A stretch of 64,000 bases of DNA from Hortaea werneckii (GCA_037044905.1 JBAOKB010000061.1:1-64000); one strand, 5' to 3'; positions 1-10,372 are shown, counted from the first letter of the stretch. The notes: generated from the letters alone by a model not told the origin. A program made the numbers and translations.

Positions 1-79
1 CACGACGACGGGGAGCGCAGTAGCAAGATCCCAAGCCATGAAACCTCGATAACCCACTCTTCCACCCCCCGAATCATTC

Positions 80-2136
80 ATGGCCAGATCTTCCGAATCG
101 GCCGCCGAGCAAGAGGCTCGATTAAAGGCATTATGGCTCAAGCTCAACACCAAGAGGAAGGATACCCTGGACCTCCCGGCGCTGAAGCTCGGCCTCCAAC
201 AGATGAACCATCCGCTCAAGGATGCCGATACGCTGATCAGTGATATGCTCGCGGCCTGCGATATCAACAAGGACGGCAAGATCAGCTACGACGAGTTCCT
301 CAGGTTCTGCAAGGAGACCGAGAAGCAGTTGTGGGCGCTTTTTCGCAGCATAGATCGAGATGCAAACGGGCATCTGGATAAGGGGGAGCTGAGTGCGGCC
401 TTTGAGCGCGCCGGTGTGTCGGTCAGCCAGAGAAGACTGGACGTGTTCTTCTCTTATATTGATAGAGACGACAATGGGACCATTGATTTTCCGGAATGGA
501 GAGGTATGCTGTCCATCTTGCAATGTTTTTGACGTCTGGCTGTGAGGGATTCACACTCTCTGACTCCACCGACGCACATGTCTTCACGAGACTGACGACA
601 TTGCTTCACTTGCTTTAGATTTCCTTCTTTTCATGCCGACCCATTCGCCTGGGCTCAAGGCTGTTCTCAGCTACTACACGTCCACTGTCAAGGTGAACGC
701 GGAAGGCGACGTCAACCTAAGCGACGAAGCTTTATCAGGTCTTGGTACGATCCTCCATTTCCTCCACACATCTTTGTTCGGCGCCATCACCCAGCTCGTC
801 CGGCCTTCCACCCCCGCACAAGCACAAGCCACTGCGCCCATCTCGGATCAGATCCACGATTTCGCCGTAATGGACACCACGACATACAACCCGGCGACGA
901 AGACCTTGGAGAACATGCCGACAACTCTCGACCAAGCGATAGAAGACGATCCGTACATCCCCATCAAACCGGCACGGCGAAAGCAAGACGAGCCAGAACC
1001 ATTGCGGCTAATTGATTTTGTGCCTGATGTAGGGTATTTCATTGCTGGAGGTATTAGCGGTATTACCTCTCGTACTGCAACAGCGCCCCTCGATAGACTT
1101 AAAGTCTATCTCATAGCACAGACTGGGCAATCGAAAGAGGCCATTGAGGCGGCAAAACATGGCGCCGCCGTCAAAGCAGCTAGCAGCGGTGTAAGAAGTC
1201 TGTGGAATGCAATAAGGGAGCTATGGGCTGCAGGTGGCGTTCGAAGTCTCTTTGCTGGTAAGTTTCTCTTTCGTTGCCATTCTACCCTTGTCAAAGCGAG
1301 CACGCGGCCATGCAGACGCCTTTGTCGCGGCATGTTAATGACGGGACCGTTGCATAGGTAATGGTTTGAACATCGTCAAAGTCATGCCTGAGTCCGCCGT
1401 GAAGTTTGGCTCGTACGAAGCCAGCAAACGCTTTGTCGCGAAGTTCGAGGGCCACAATGATCCGAAGTCGATTTCAGCACCCTCCCAATTTGCTGCAGGT
1501 GGTGTAGCTGGCATGATCAGTCAGGCCGTCGTGTATCCGCTCGATACCTTGAAGTTCCGAATGCAGTGCGAAACAGTCCCGGGAGGCGCACACGGCAATC
1601 GCTTAATCCTACAGACAGCCCAGCGGATGTGGGCTAAAAACGGCGTGTTCTCTTTTTATCGTGGATTACCAATGGGACTCGTCGGCATGTTCCCATACGC
1701 CGCTATCGACCTCTTCACCTTTGAGACGCTCAAAAAGACGATCATCCGCCGCAACATGAAGAAGTATCACTACAAGAACGAGGAGGATGCATTGCCTGGT
1801 AACTTCTCCTTGGCACTAATGGGTGGCCTTAGTGGGGCATTCGGAGCGAGTATGGTCTACCCTCTCAATCTTCTACGCACCAGGCTGCAGAGTCAAGGCA
1901 CGGCAAGCCACCCGCGAACTTACAGCGGTGTGTTCGACGTCACGAGGCAGACGATCAAGTATGAGGGTGTCAGGGGCTTGTTCAAGGGCCTGACACCTAA
2001 TCTGCTGAAGGTGGTTCCGGCAGTCTCAATCGTGAGCTTCTTCCCAACTCCCGCAGGAACGAAATCAGCGTACTGACATTCATTCCAGACCTATGTCGTT
2101 TACGAGAACACCAAAAAGGCACTGCATCTGCATTGA
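80..2136 (+). CDS. SAL1: Calcium-binding mitochondrial carrier, Sal1/SCaMC-type (ATP-Mg/Pi carrier)
   Basis: Four exons by splice signals and frame: 80-503, 619-1257, 1358-2031, 2089-2136, giving 594 aa. The joins restore EWRDFLLF, FAGNGLNIV and AVSITYVVYENTKK, which are family-typical. The N-terminal half has three good EF-hands with DxDxDG-like loops at residues 61-72, 92-103 and 128-139, flanked by degenerate ones. The C-terminal half has three mitochondrial carrier repeats, each with a PxD/PxN signature (APLDRLKVYL, YPLDTLKFRMQ, YPLNLLRTRLQ). Known role of the family: Ca2+-stimulated exchange of ATP-Mg/ADP for phosphate across the inner mitochondrial membrane, with the EF-hand domain facing the intermembrane space. 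The start at 80 has no competing upstream ATG in frame in the window. It converges with the dehydrogenase at 2588. The Sal1 assignment is firm at family level; the exact substrate is inferred. Confidence 0.92.
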
Positions 2137-2587
2137 GCTTCCCTCTCCTAGATCCGCCGCCTCCAGTCGATAGCTCGACCCTCCTATGTGTGTCTCTGTC
2201 TGTTACGTCCATGTAATTACACATGGACCCCATTTGCTTTGTTCTTTACTTAGCGTGCATGCATGGCGCCAGGCGTTCGGACGCCGCATCATTGGATGCT
2301 TGGTGTGTGGATAGTTTTGGAGGAACGTATCGATACCTATGTCACCTAGATTCGGGATCGGCTGTTTGAATACAAATCTTCAGAAGACCAACTTTGTCCA
2401 CGAAGGTCACAATGGAAACAATTTGTCTGCGTTTCTGCTCGTGTATCGTCGTAAGATTGAGGGTCTACAAACTCTAGGCCAGACAGAATGGACTTGCTCA
2501 TTCGGCGTAAAAGTCGTCATTGACATTCACTATGTGTCGTGCTATCGAGGACTTTGTATCTAGTATATGTCCTACTTACGGTTGCCC
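2137..2587. other. Convergent intergenic region
   Basis: The 3' flanks of two converging genes. An open frame at 2339-2563 has no recognisable domain and I take it as chance. No repeat or RNA gene seen. Confidence 0.5.
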
Positions 2588-3749
2588 TTAGGCGATGCTG
2601 ATGCACAGCTTGCCGAAGTGCTTCTGGTCCCACATGTACTGATTATCTGTCAGCATGCATTCAACGTCTTCAATATTAGATGAGCTTACCTGGTACGCAT
2701 CCTTGGCTTCTTCGAGCTTAAACACCTTGTCATCGATGACGGGGTGAATGTTGTTGGCCTCAATAGCCTTGTTCATCTCCTCGAACTGCAACCGCGAACC
2801 CACGAGCACACCGCGGACAGTGCAAATGTTGCTCAAGGCCTCCACGAAGCTCGGCTGCTCCTCGCCTTTCATGCCACCAAGGAAACCAATGACGCTGATA
2901 ACACCATCGATACCAATGGCCTTGAGCGAGTTCTTCATCGTGTTGGGGCCTCCCACTTCGACAACGTGCTGCACGCCAGAGCCACCCGTCAACTTCTTCG
3001 CCGTCTCGCCCCAGTTCTCGTCCTCCTTGTAGTTAATCACATGGTCAGCGCCCAGCTGCTTCAGCTTTTCGCCCTTGGCCTGGCTCGAAGTCGTCGCGAT
3101 GACCCTCGCGCCCGCCGCCTTCGCGAACTGCAAAGCGAAAATCGATACACCCCCGGTCCCCTGCGTCAGCACCCACTGGCCCGGCATCAGCTTCCGGCTT
3201 TCCAACCCGTACAGCGCGTTCCACGCCGTGAGCCCGGCGCACGTCAGCGTCGAGCCTTCCAGGTAGTTCAGGTTCTGCGGCATGTGCACGAGCCCCTGCT
3301 CGTCGTAAGCGCCGTACTGCTGCAGGCTGCCGTCGATGGTGCCGCCGACGCCCGTCGAGACGCTGTAAGCGTCCAGACTGCCGGCAATGTGCGCCTGGTT
3401 GAACAGCAGGACGACCTTGTCGCCCTTCTGGAACCGGTGCACGCCTTTACCCGTGGCTTCGACTGTGCCCGCGCCGTCGGAGCATGGCACTACGCCGTCC
3501 TTCTGGCCGAACGGGTACAGGCCCTTCGGGATGATCAGGTCCCGGTAGTTGAGCGAGGTGCCGTGGACTGCGGGAGGGCGTCTCTGTCAGCCCTGGTACG
3601 GTTGCTTGTTAGGAGAGTGAGTGAGGTGTTGTACACTTGACCAGGACATCTTTGTCGCCTAGCTGCGGTACGGCCGCGCTCTCATTGAGCTTGAGACTGT
3701 CGAAGCCAGTCTTGCCGGCTACGGTCCATTGCTTCTGCGTCTGTGCCAT
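2588..3749 (-). CDS. MDR-superfamily alcohol dehydrogenase / quinone oxidoreductase-like
   Basis: Three exons on the minus strand: 3749-3635, 3567-2690, 2638-2588, giving 347 aa. Donor GTACAA at 3634 joins VLVK to FHGTSLNYRDL; the last 51-nt intron joins DAYQ to YMWDQKHFGKL. Both joins match the usual family sequence. Near the N-terminus lies the GroES-like fold (SLNYRDLIIPKG, then PCSDGAGTVEATG). The nucleotide-binding motif TQGTGGVSIFALQFAK and the ATTSSQAKGEKLKQLGADHVINY stretch (split here only for reading) fit an NAD(P)-binding Rossmann domain. It is a COG0604-like oxidoreductase; substrate unknown. I do not see a clear catalytic zinc ligand set, so zinc dependence is uncertain. It is transcribed away from the SDR gene at 4191. 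Confidence 0.88.
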
Positions 3750-4190
3750 TGTGCTTGAATTGAAATGTCAATAGTGAGATTTTGAGATGCGGATATGTCT
3801 TCTACGAATGGAGAAAGAAAGATACTTGGAGAGCTAGAGGAAGAGTAGACGCTACTATGACCTTCTACGTGTATTTCTAAGCCATACCGGGGTTGCTAGA
3901 ATGTCGGGACACCATCATAGCGCGCCATGCCACCAACCCCACCGTGCCACCTTGGGAACATGGATGTGTGACGAAAGTTTGTCTGGCCCTCAGGGAAGAG
4001 ATTACATCATCCTCGGACGCGCTTCGTCGCGTGTTCGGCCTCGGCCTTTGGGCGAGCTATGTAATCATTTGAGGCACCGTGAGGAGCTTCTAATGGTCAT
4101 TTCCGTGATCTATATCTCGAGAGAAGTCCCCGTCTGACCGGCGTCGAACCATCAACTTCAAAGGCAACACAGAATAGGACATAAAACAAA
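3750..4190. promoter_or_regulatory. Divergent promoter between two oxidoreductase genes
   Basis: 441 bp separate the start codons of the minus-strand dehydrogenase and the plus-strand SDR, so both promoters must lie here or overlap it. No specific factor site can be claimed. Confidence 0.5.
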
Positions 4191-4994
4191 ATGACATCCA
4201 AAGCGATTGCGATCATCGCCGGTGTTGGTCCAGGCACTGGAGCGTCAGTAGCCCGCAAGTTCGCATCCGCTTACCCGGTCGTGCTGCTTGCACGCAATCC
4301 GGACAACTACAACAGTTTGGTAGACGAGATCAAGAAAAATGGCGGGCAGGCCATCGGCATCAGTACTGATGTGTCTAGCCCAGACAGCATGAAGCAGGCA
4401 TTTAGCAAGATCGAACAAGAGCACAAGGGCGCCACAGTCGCAGCGGCAATCTTCAATGCCAGTGGCCGGTTTGTCAGGAAGCCATTGTTGGATATGAGTG
4501 TTGAAGACTTCACGGGAGGTTACGATGTAAGCTGGTAAGTGGCAAATACGCACAACAAGGCCGTGGCGCACAACAGAAACTGACTGTTGCATAGCAAGGG
4601 CGCCTTCATGTTCGCCCAACACACCCTGCCCCTGATGCTCAAGCACGCTGAAGACAGTAACGCCAAGTACCCGCCGACCTTGATATTCACCGGCGCGACT
4701 GCCTCAATCAAGGCCAACGCGCAAATGTCTTCCTTTGCGTCTGCCAAATTCGCAATGCGCGCACTCTCTACCAGCATTGCAAAAGAATTTGCTCCCAAGG
4801 GAGTGCATGTCGCTCACGCAGTGATCGACGGTGTGATTGACATCCCGCGAACGAAGGAATGGTTGAAGGATATGCCACCGGAGGGGAAGATTGGCGCGGA
4901 TGACATTGCCGAGACTTATTGGAACTTGCATCTGCAGAGCAAGAGATGCTTTACCAATGAAGTCGACATCCGGCCGATGCTTGAGAAGTGGTAG
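4191..4994 (+). CDS. Short-chain dehydrogenase/reductase with Phe at the catalytic Tyr position
   Basis: Two exons, 4191-4534 and 4595-4994, 247 aa. The 60-nt intron (GTAAGT...ATAG) restores GYDVSCKGAFMFAQH, the expected SDR helix. N-terminal GVGPGTGASVARKFA is the glycine-rich cofactor loop. After TGATASIKANAQMSS comes FASAKFAMR: this has the spacing of the SDR YxxxK motif but with Phe in place of Tyr, while Lys is kept and a Ser lies upstream in the TGATAS strand. Classical SDR enzymes use that Tyr as general acid/base, so the reaction may be altered or lost; such substitutions do occur in some SDR subfamilies. The stop codon is 36 bp from the stop of the converging minus-strand gene. Substrate unknown. 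Confidence 0.88.
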
Positions 4995-5030
4995 ATGCTC
5001 GAGATCTAAAATTCGTGTAGCTTATGCGAC

Positions 5031-6224
5031 CTAGAAAGCAAATGTTGCAATGGCCACGTCGTTCTTGGCCTTTTCTTCTTCCTCTCGCTTCTGCTTTTCT
5101 TTCCGAGCCTTACGCATGGCCAAGAACCCATTCGCACGTGGGCCGGGACCTTCGGCCTGCGTTTCACCTTCGTTAACGGCTTCTTTTGGCGATGATGACT
5201 TGGCTAGTTCACTGAATGTATGTGTCTGAGTCTGATCGTTGTTGCCAAGGTTTGTCTCCCCTTTGATGCCCCGTTCTTTGCGATCATCCTTGTCCAACAG
5301 TTCACGGAAGCGCTTGAATAGACCTTGCTGCTTTGGCAATTGTTTCACGGCGCTCGGCGTAGGAGTGGAGCTCTCCTCTTTGACAGACTTGCTGTACGAG
5401 AACTTGGGCTTGGACGTCACCCTGCTCAGCTGCTTTGACTTCGCGTCAAGGTCGTCGTCATCTTCCTCGCTGCTATTGCCTTGTCGAGGGCTGTTCGAAG
5501 ACGCAGCCGCAACAGCTTTCCTCCTGTGAAATGCGTGGACAGACTCTGAATCTCGCCAAGATCGAGACTTCTGAGGGCTTTTGGTGAACCCAGCGGCAGC
5601 TCGTGTATTGGATTTCACCTTCGGCATAGTTGTAAGCTGCTGATCTACACGCTGCGACCCCGCCATGAGTCCAGATAGCAGCGGGTCATGCATGTAGTCG
5701 TCCTCTTCCTCTTCGTCACTCTCTTTCGTTTGTCTTTTTTCGTATAGACGCTGAAGCTTTCGATCTCGTTCTTCGCGCTCTTTCCGTAGTCGCACCTCTG
5801 CACTCTGTTCGGTCCTGCCATCGGTCGGCCGTGCAATGGATTGTAAAGTATCCTTCCCGCGTGCTTTGGCTTTCTTCTTGAGCTCGACGTAAGCTGCATG
5901 GTGAATGTGCTGCGTGAACATCTGCGCAGTAGAATAAAGTTCATCTTCAACCATGATCCATATGTCGTCGCCAGCATAGCCTTCGCGCATATACTCCACT
6001 TCAGGCGGTGGTGCCGGAGGTGGCGACGAGGAGGGTGAGCGGTTCTGTCCTCGCTTCTGCCGTTTCTCGGGCGTGCCAACACCTGTACTGTTGAGGTCCT
6101 CATCGACAAGATCGTCTGGGGTTGCTGTGCGTTTATGTCCGAGGGCGAGAGCTGATGGGCTGGCATGCTGCTTGTTCTCTCTGGGTCTCGTTCCTTGGGC
6201 GAGCCATGGTAGTGTGCGAGGCAT
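5031..6224 (-). CDS. Conserved-looking hypothetical protein, nuclear-type composition
   Basis: Single open frame. I choose the ATG at 6224 (MPRTLPWLAQGTRPREN, 397 aa); the frame stays open up to 6350 and an earlier start would add 42 residues. Residues about 25-75 are basic and disordered (HKRTATPDDL, TPEKRQKRGQNR, PPPAPPPEVEY), then a compact acidic/aromatic block EGYAGDDIWIMVEDELYSTA and QHIHHAAYVELKKKAKARGK looks like the folded core. The rest is charged, with predicted helical RLRKEREERDRKLQRLYEKR and Ser/Lys-rich linkers; the C-terminus has MRKARKEKQKREEEEKAK. The composition suggests a nuclear protein, perhaps chromatin or RNA associated, but I do not recognise the family and assign no function. 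Confidence 0.7.
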   Translation of the reverse strand: MPRTLPWLAQGTRPRENKQHASPSALALGHKRTATPDDLVDEDLNSTGVGTPEKRQKRGQNRSPSSSPPPAPPPEVEYMREGYAGDDIWIMVEDELYSTAQMFTQHIHHAAYVELKKKAKARGKDTLQSIARPTDGRTEQSAEVRLRKEREERDRKLQRLYEKRQTKESDEEEEDDYMHDPLLSGLMAGSQRVDQQLTTMPKVKSNTRAAAGFTKSPQKSRSWRDSESVHAFHRRKAVAAASSNSPRQGNSSEEDDDDLDAKSKQLSRVTSKPKFSYSKSVKEESSTPTPSAVKQLPKQQGLFKRFRELLDKDDRKERGIKGETNLGNNDQTQTHTFSELAKSSSPKEAVNEGETQAEGPGPRANGFLAMRKARKEKQKREEEEKAKNDVAIATFAF

Positions 6225-6558
6225 TGTAGGTATCGGAAAGTTGCAATCCGTTTGCTCAGCCCGCGCGTAATTGGTGCTTAACGCGTCGTGGATGCGCGCC
6301 TCGTTGGGTTGCGCTCGAATGCGGCCAGATTTCACACACATGACGAGCACTCTGTAGTACGCCTTCGTAATGCGGCCGTGTCAAGCAAGTCAATGTAAGT
6401 CAGATGTGAAACGCAGAAAGCAGAAAGCAGAAAGTTGTCATACGTGAACGTGAAAGGCAACCGAGTGCACGGATCACCACGCTAGCGTTTCTGTACCTTC
6501 CCACTTGGGCGAGCCGCTGACTCCACCCGCAAGGTGTATCCCGCAACAAACCGCCAAG
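6225..6558. promoter_or_regulatory. Divergent promoter
   Basis: 335 bp between start codons of the minus-strand hypothetical and the plus-strand CZIB gene. It contains a short direct repeat, cagaaag repeated three times near 6414-6434. No known factor site claimed. Confidence 0.45.
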
Positions 6559-7278
6559 ATGCTCGCTCTTGCCATCACAGCCGATCTCAATGGGTAAGAC
6601 GTTTGCATCTAGCCTGATATCACTGCCGACGCTAATGTCCATCAGGGTGACGGACCTCCTGCCTGAAGACACCGAAGACAACCCGTTCTACTACACCTTC
6701 AAAGTCCAATGCACATCATGCCGTGAAGTGCACCCAAACTGGGTCGGTGTCAGCCACTTTGTATGCCGAGTCTTCAGGAATTTGATGTTCGTTCCTGCCT
6801 GACAATATTCTTAGGAGACGAATGAAGTCTCTGGCAGCAGAGGCGAAGCCAACTTTGTATGGCGATGCAAGAATTGCAGGGTGCGTAGATCTATAGGATC
6901 CTTCAACTTGCATGGCCGCGTATGCTAATGACATGGTAGAAAGAGCATTCAGCTAGCATCTTAGAGGCTCCCAAGGCGTATGGCCAGCAAAGTCCACCCA
7001 AGCCGAAAAATATCATCACCTTGGATTGCAGGGGTCTGGAATTTGTTGACTTCAAACCAGATGTAAGTGAAAACATCCATCGAGAGGTAAAAAGAGGCAT
7101 AAAAGCTGAAGGAGATGTGACTGACTATCTGTAGGGCGCGTGGCAAGCTACTGGTGCCGAATCTGGGACTAAGTTTTCTGACATCGACCTAACGGAAGGT
7201 GAGTGGTTTGACTACGATGAGAAGGCCGGAGACGAAGTAAGCATCAAAGACATCAAGTGGGAGGTCAAGAGAGCTTAA
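6559..7278 (+). CDS. CXXC zinc-binding protein, CZIB / DUF866 (UPF0587) family
   Basis: Five exons: 6559-6593, 6646-6760, 6815-6880, 6940-7062, 7135-7278. Together 160 aa, the usual length of this family. The first exon codes only MLALAITADLNG, which is why it is easily missed. Joins give NGVTDLLPEDTEDNPFYYTF, VSHFETNEVSGSRGEANFVW, NCRKEHSASILE and FKPDGAWQATGAESG. Two CXXC pairs, CTSC and CKNC, lie about 33 residues apart and form the expected single zinc site. The C-terminus WFDYDEKAGDEVSIKDIKWE is the conserved family end. All donors are GTAAG/GTATG/GTGCG-type and acceptors YAG. The cellular role of the family is poorly known. Confidence 0.9.
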
Positions 7279-8007
7279 GGCGATAGCTTGGTTCGAATGT
7301 TAATTCATGCCCTGCCAATGCGTCCCGACATGTCTGCGGCCGAGGATTGCCACTGGGAGTTATACAAAGACAGTGTCTTCCATATTTACGTCCCAAGTAT
7401 CCACGGCTGAGCTCTAGATTCAGTCCTTTGGCCGTCTGTGAACGAACTGCAGAGACACAATTTTCATTTGCAAGAGTCGTGAGTTTTTCCTGGAAAGTGC
7501 TCCCAGCGGTATGAGAAGGACGGGAGGTACGATGCATGACCCTCAGAGCCGGCCGGGTTGGGAAACATGGGGGAAAGGAGAAATACACTTGATGGCCAAA
7601 AGGCATCTTACAACCAATTGTTCTCATTGGGAACAGACAAAAGCTGAGCCTGGCCTGTTTCGACCTGTACAAGGTTCCATCGGAAGAAGGGGATTCCTTT
7701 CGACTGTTCATTCAGTCCAAAGCGACCGTCTCAATTGTAAGCACGTGAATGGAAGCACCTAGGAGAGAAGCGGGTGACGTTGACAGTCCCGAAAACACGG
7801 AACAGCGCGCCGGCCGCTTTTCAGGAAGGTGCGGTGTCCGGCTGCTGCCTATCTGCCTACCTAAGTAGGTAGGGAAGTAGCGGAAGCTCATGACTTTTCA
7901 GAACTTGGAAAACCCCCACCACCTTCCTCTCAGCCTCTTCCTTCCGCCACCAAATCCGAATCAGATACCTACAGAGAGAAGTCCAAGCTGAGCACAGATT
8001 CGGCAAG
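7279..8007. other. Intergenic region
   Basis: No supported gene. An 18-bp perfect palindrome (CCTACCTAAGTAGGTAGG) lies at about 7856-7873, about 140 bp before the F-box start; it may be a hairpin or a binding site, with no further evidence. Confidence 0.4.
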
Positions 8008-8893
8008 GTGCCCACAATGCGGCAAGGCCGGAAGAACAAGCAAAAGTCAGCGGACAAGGACGTCGTGACGACTGAACCTGATCGCAAACGCAAAGATGAT
8101 CTGATCGCATTCCTGCCACCATTGGAGGAGCCTGAGAGGGACTTCATCAGCTCGCTACCAACTGAAACGTTCCACGAGATCCTCTCTTACCTGATCCTTG
8201 ATCATGATCCAGACCGTGGCCTCAAACTTGAAGCACTCAAAAGGCGCGGTTTCAAGGACCAACCTCATGTCTTCCTATCGCTCTCAGTCCTGTCAAAGCA
8301 CTTTCGTGATAACGTGGAGAGCTTCTGTTTTCATTACTTGACCCAGTTCAAGGAGATCTGTGGGTTCCAACCGGCAGTACAACTTCATTCTGAGCATCGC
8401 CACTCCACACGGTTCGCTGCGACCGTACCGGCGAAAAACACTGTCGCACTTTTGTATTTGTATGTACGCGCGCGAGCTCTACTATATACTTCGAAAATCC
8501 TAGTATACACCTGTATACTATCTCTTCTGCTTCTCTAATCTTTTCTCTATTACTTAAACTAAATTATAAGTATTATAAAAGGGTGTTATAACTTATAGAG
8601 CCTCGAGCGCCCTAAAATCCGTGTACACACAAATGCAAAAGTGCGACAGTGTTTTTCGGCGAAGCGATAAGCCAAAGAAAGACAACCGGATTTTCCGGGT
8701 GCTGCTCGTGAAGCATCTCCAGACCAAGTACATCAGTTGCAACGTTCGTTGTCGGACTCGTGCAACAATGGCTACGGGAGTTGCATGTTGCCTGGATCGG
8801 TGGACGGATGATTGCGAAGAAGAGGCGTTTCCAAACATAGACTCGTTGAAATCTGTTTCGACCCGGTACCTTGTGCACTTTCCACTTCTATGA
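8008..8893 (+). pseudogene. F-box protein gene, frameshifted and interrupted by an inverted-repeat element
   Basis: The frame opens at 8008 with a basic N-terminus and an F-box-like segment (ISSLPTETFHEILSYLIL, about residues 47-64), then LSLSVLSKHFRDNVESFCFH. The product in frame runs into the element and stops at 8538 after 176 codons. Downstream of the element, in another frame, the coding pattern resumes (SDKPKKDNRIFRVLLVKHLQ, then a Cys-containing stretch) and stops at 8893. If the element and one target copy are ignored, the downstream frame continues upstream without a stop into RQYNFILSIATPHGSLRPYR at about 8376-8433, but that is +1 relative to the F-box frame. So there is also either an indel near 8345-8385 or a poor intron there. 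F-box proteins recruit substrates to SCF ubiquitin ligases; this copy is probably dead or truncated. Confidence 0.65.
8434..8656. mobile_element. MITE-like element with long terminal inverted repeats
   Basis: 223 bp. The left end AAAAACACTGTCGCACTTTTG and the right end are inverted copies; similarity continues for about 40 bp with a few mismatches. It is flanked by a direct 5-bp repeat CGGCG at 8429-8433 and 8657-8661 (extendable to CGGCGAA if the end A residues are counted as target). The interior is AT-rich and codes for nothing. Size, inverted repeats and target duplication fit a non-autonomous DNA transposon. The superfamily cannot be fixed from one copy because the element/target boundary is ambiguous by two bases. 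Confidence 0.85.
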
Positions 8894-9076
8894 AACATAA
8901 CATTCCGTTGAGCACCTGGGTTCGTAACTAAGGCAAGTTCATTCAGTACCTGGGCAGTAGCTTCGCCACCTTTTCATCACTTTCTACATAGTAGCTGCAC
9001 TTTACCTCCCCCTCTGACATTCACTCCTTTTTCCTTTGCAACCCACGAACCCCAAAGTTCGCCCACGCCAATCATC

Positions 9077-10372
9077 ATGTCCGGCACACACACACAATCT
9101 ACCATTAGCCAAGCGAATGAGACTTATCTTCTCAAACTTGGCGCCATTACGGCCGTCAAGACCAATGGTTTTCGCTCGTTATCTACCGCGACTTTCCTCT
9201 CGTCAGAAGATAAAGCGACTTTTCACTCGTCAGACGATTCATCTCTCGACGATAGCATCGAAATTCCTGGGCAGCTCAACAGCATCGCAACATTACATTT
9301 CTGCGGTCTAACTCCATCAGCCTCACAGGACATCTTTGCTAGGTACGCCAGCTCTACGACGGATGATGATCTTGATGAATACGCCATTGGTTACATTTCA
9401 GGCAGAGCCTATGAGAGAAATGCATCTGCAGAGACGGACAACTGGCAAGACGCTCTATCTTGGATGGGCCTCAACGAAAATCGCATAGCCGCGCTACTTG
9501 ATCCGCAGTTCACTTCGACCCGCACGACTCTCGATGCTGAGACATGGGCAAAACACATCATCCAAACTTGTTACGACTGGCTCAGAGATCTGGATAACAT
9601 TGTCACCCATGGGAAAAAGCGCAAGGACGAATCAAGTGGCAGCGTTCGCCCGTATTCGCCGGCACCCAGCATCTTGCCAACACCTGCGGTCAGGCCGTCC
9701 ACTGCTCGGGCCTCGTCCACCGGAGGGCAGACACTACCTGTTGCAGAAGTGGAGGTCGCCTTGCCTTCAAGTGTTCCGGATCATCAGATCATGTACAAAG
9801 GCGGCGCTACATTTCGTCTGGAGGGTATTTGGCCCAATGAAGAAAGCAATGAGCTCGAATTCGCCAATCTGTATTCAAAGCCGCCTACCGATTTCCATCC
9901 AAACAGCCCTTTCATGCTCTACTTTACAAAACAATACGAATGCGCGTACCACTACGCCACCTTGAGCGCCAACGTCACGCAGCCAATCCCACACTCGATT
10001 CTACAAGTTGCGGTGCCAACAGCATTAACGAGTACAGCCATCTCGATTCACGGCAGTGACTGGCGCCAGTTGATATTTGAAAGTGGTAGCCCAAACCCGA
10101 GGGGCCTCATCTCGGCCAATATCCAACATTACACACGGGCTAGCTCGTTGGTAGGGGAGATCTGCGGCAGGAATGATCGATGGATTCAGCGTCACTGTCG
10201 AGACGCCGGGGAGATCGAACCTTTGAGGTTGCCATCTGGGAAAGCATCGCAGTACGCATTTCAAGGCAATGCAATAGCTTCTCGGCTTAATGACACATGT
10301 ATCGGCAAGGTGTGGATTATCGATCTCGGCACTCACTCCAGTGGCCTCGGGAGAACAAGACAGTACCTCTAA
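9077..10372 (+). CDS. Hypothetical protein, 431 aa, unknown family
   Basis: A single uninterrupted frame in good context (atcATGTCC). The N-terminal third is polar. Around residues 100-170 there are helical segments with Trp (NWQDALSWMGLNENRIAALL, TWAKHIIQTCYDWLRDLDNI). A Pro/Ser-rich linker (RPYSPAPSILPTPAVRPSTA) separates these from a C-terminal block with YKGGATFRLEGIWPNEESNE, SPFMLYFTKQYECAYHYATL and STAISIHGSDWRQLIFESGS. The motif pattern YxxP..DFxxxxxFxLYFTxxxxxAxxYA is loosely like fungal ADP-ribosyltransferase-fold (DUF3990-like) proteins, but I cannot confirm that. No signal peptide or membrane segment. Function unassigned. Confidence 0.7.
   Translation: MSGTHTQSTISQANETYLLKLGAITAVKTNGFRSLSTATFLSSEDKATFHSSDDSSLDDSIEIPGQLNSIATLHFCGLTPSASQDIFARYASSTTDDDLDEYAIGYISGRAYERNASAETDNWQDALSWMGLNENRIAALLDPQFTSTRTTLDAETWAKHIIQTCYDWLRDLDNIVTHGKKRKDESSGSVRPYSPAPSILPTPAVRPSTARASSTGGQTLPVAEVEVALPSSVPDHQIMYKGGATFRLEGIWPNEESNELEFANLYSKPPTDFHPNSPFMLYFTKQYECAYHYATLSANVTQPIPHSILQVAVPTALTSTAISIHGSDWRQLIFESGSPNPRGLISANIQHYTRASSLVGEICGRNDRWIQRHCRDAGEIEPLRLPSGKASQYAFQGNAIASRLNDTCIGKVWIIDLGTHSSGLGRTRQYL

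Noticed and set aside
2744..3640. 298-codon plus-strand frame opposite the alcohol dehydrogenase
   Set aside because: Arg/Leu/Ala-rich shadow of a GC-rich coding region; the minus-strand gene explains it.
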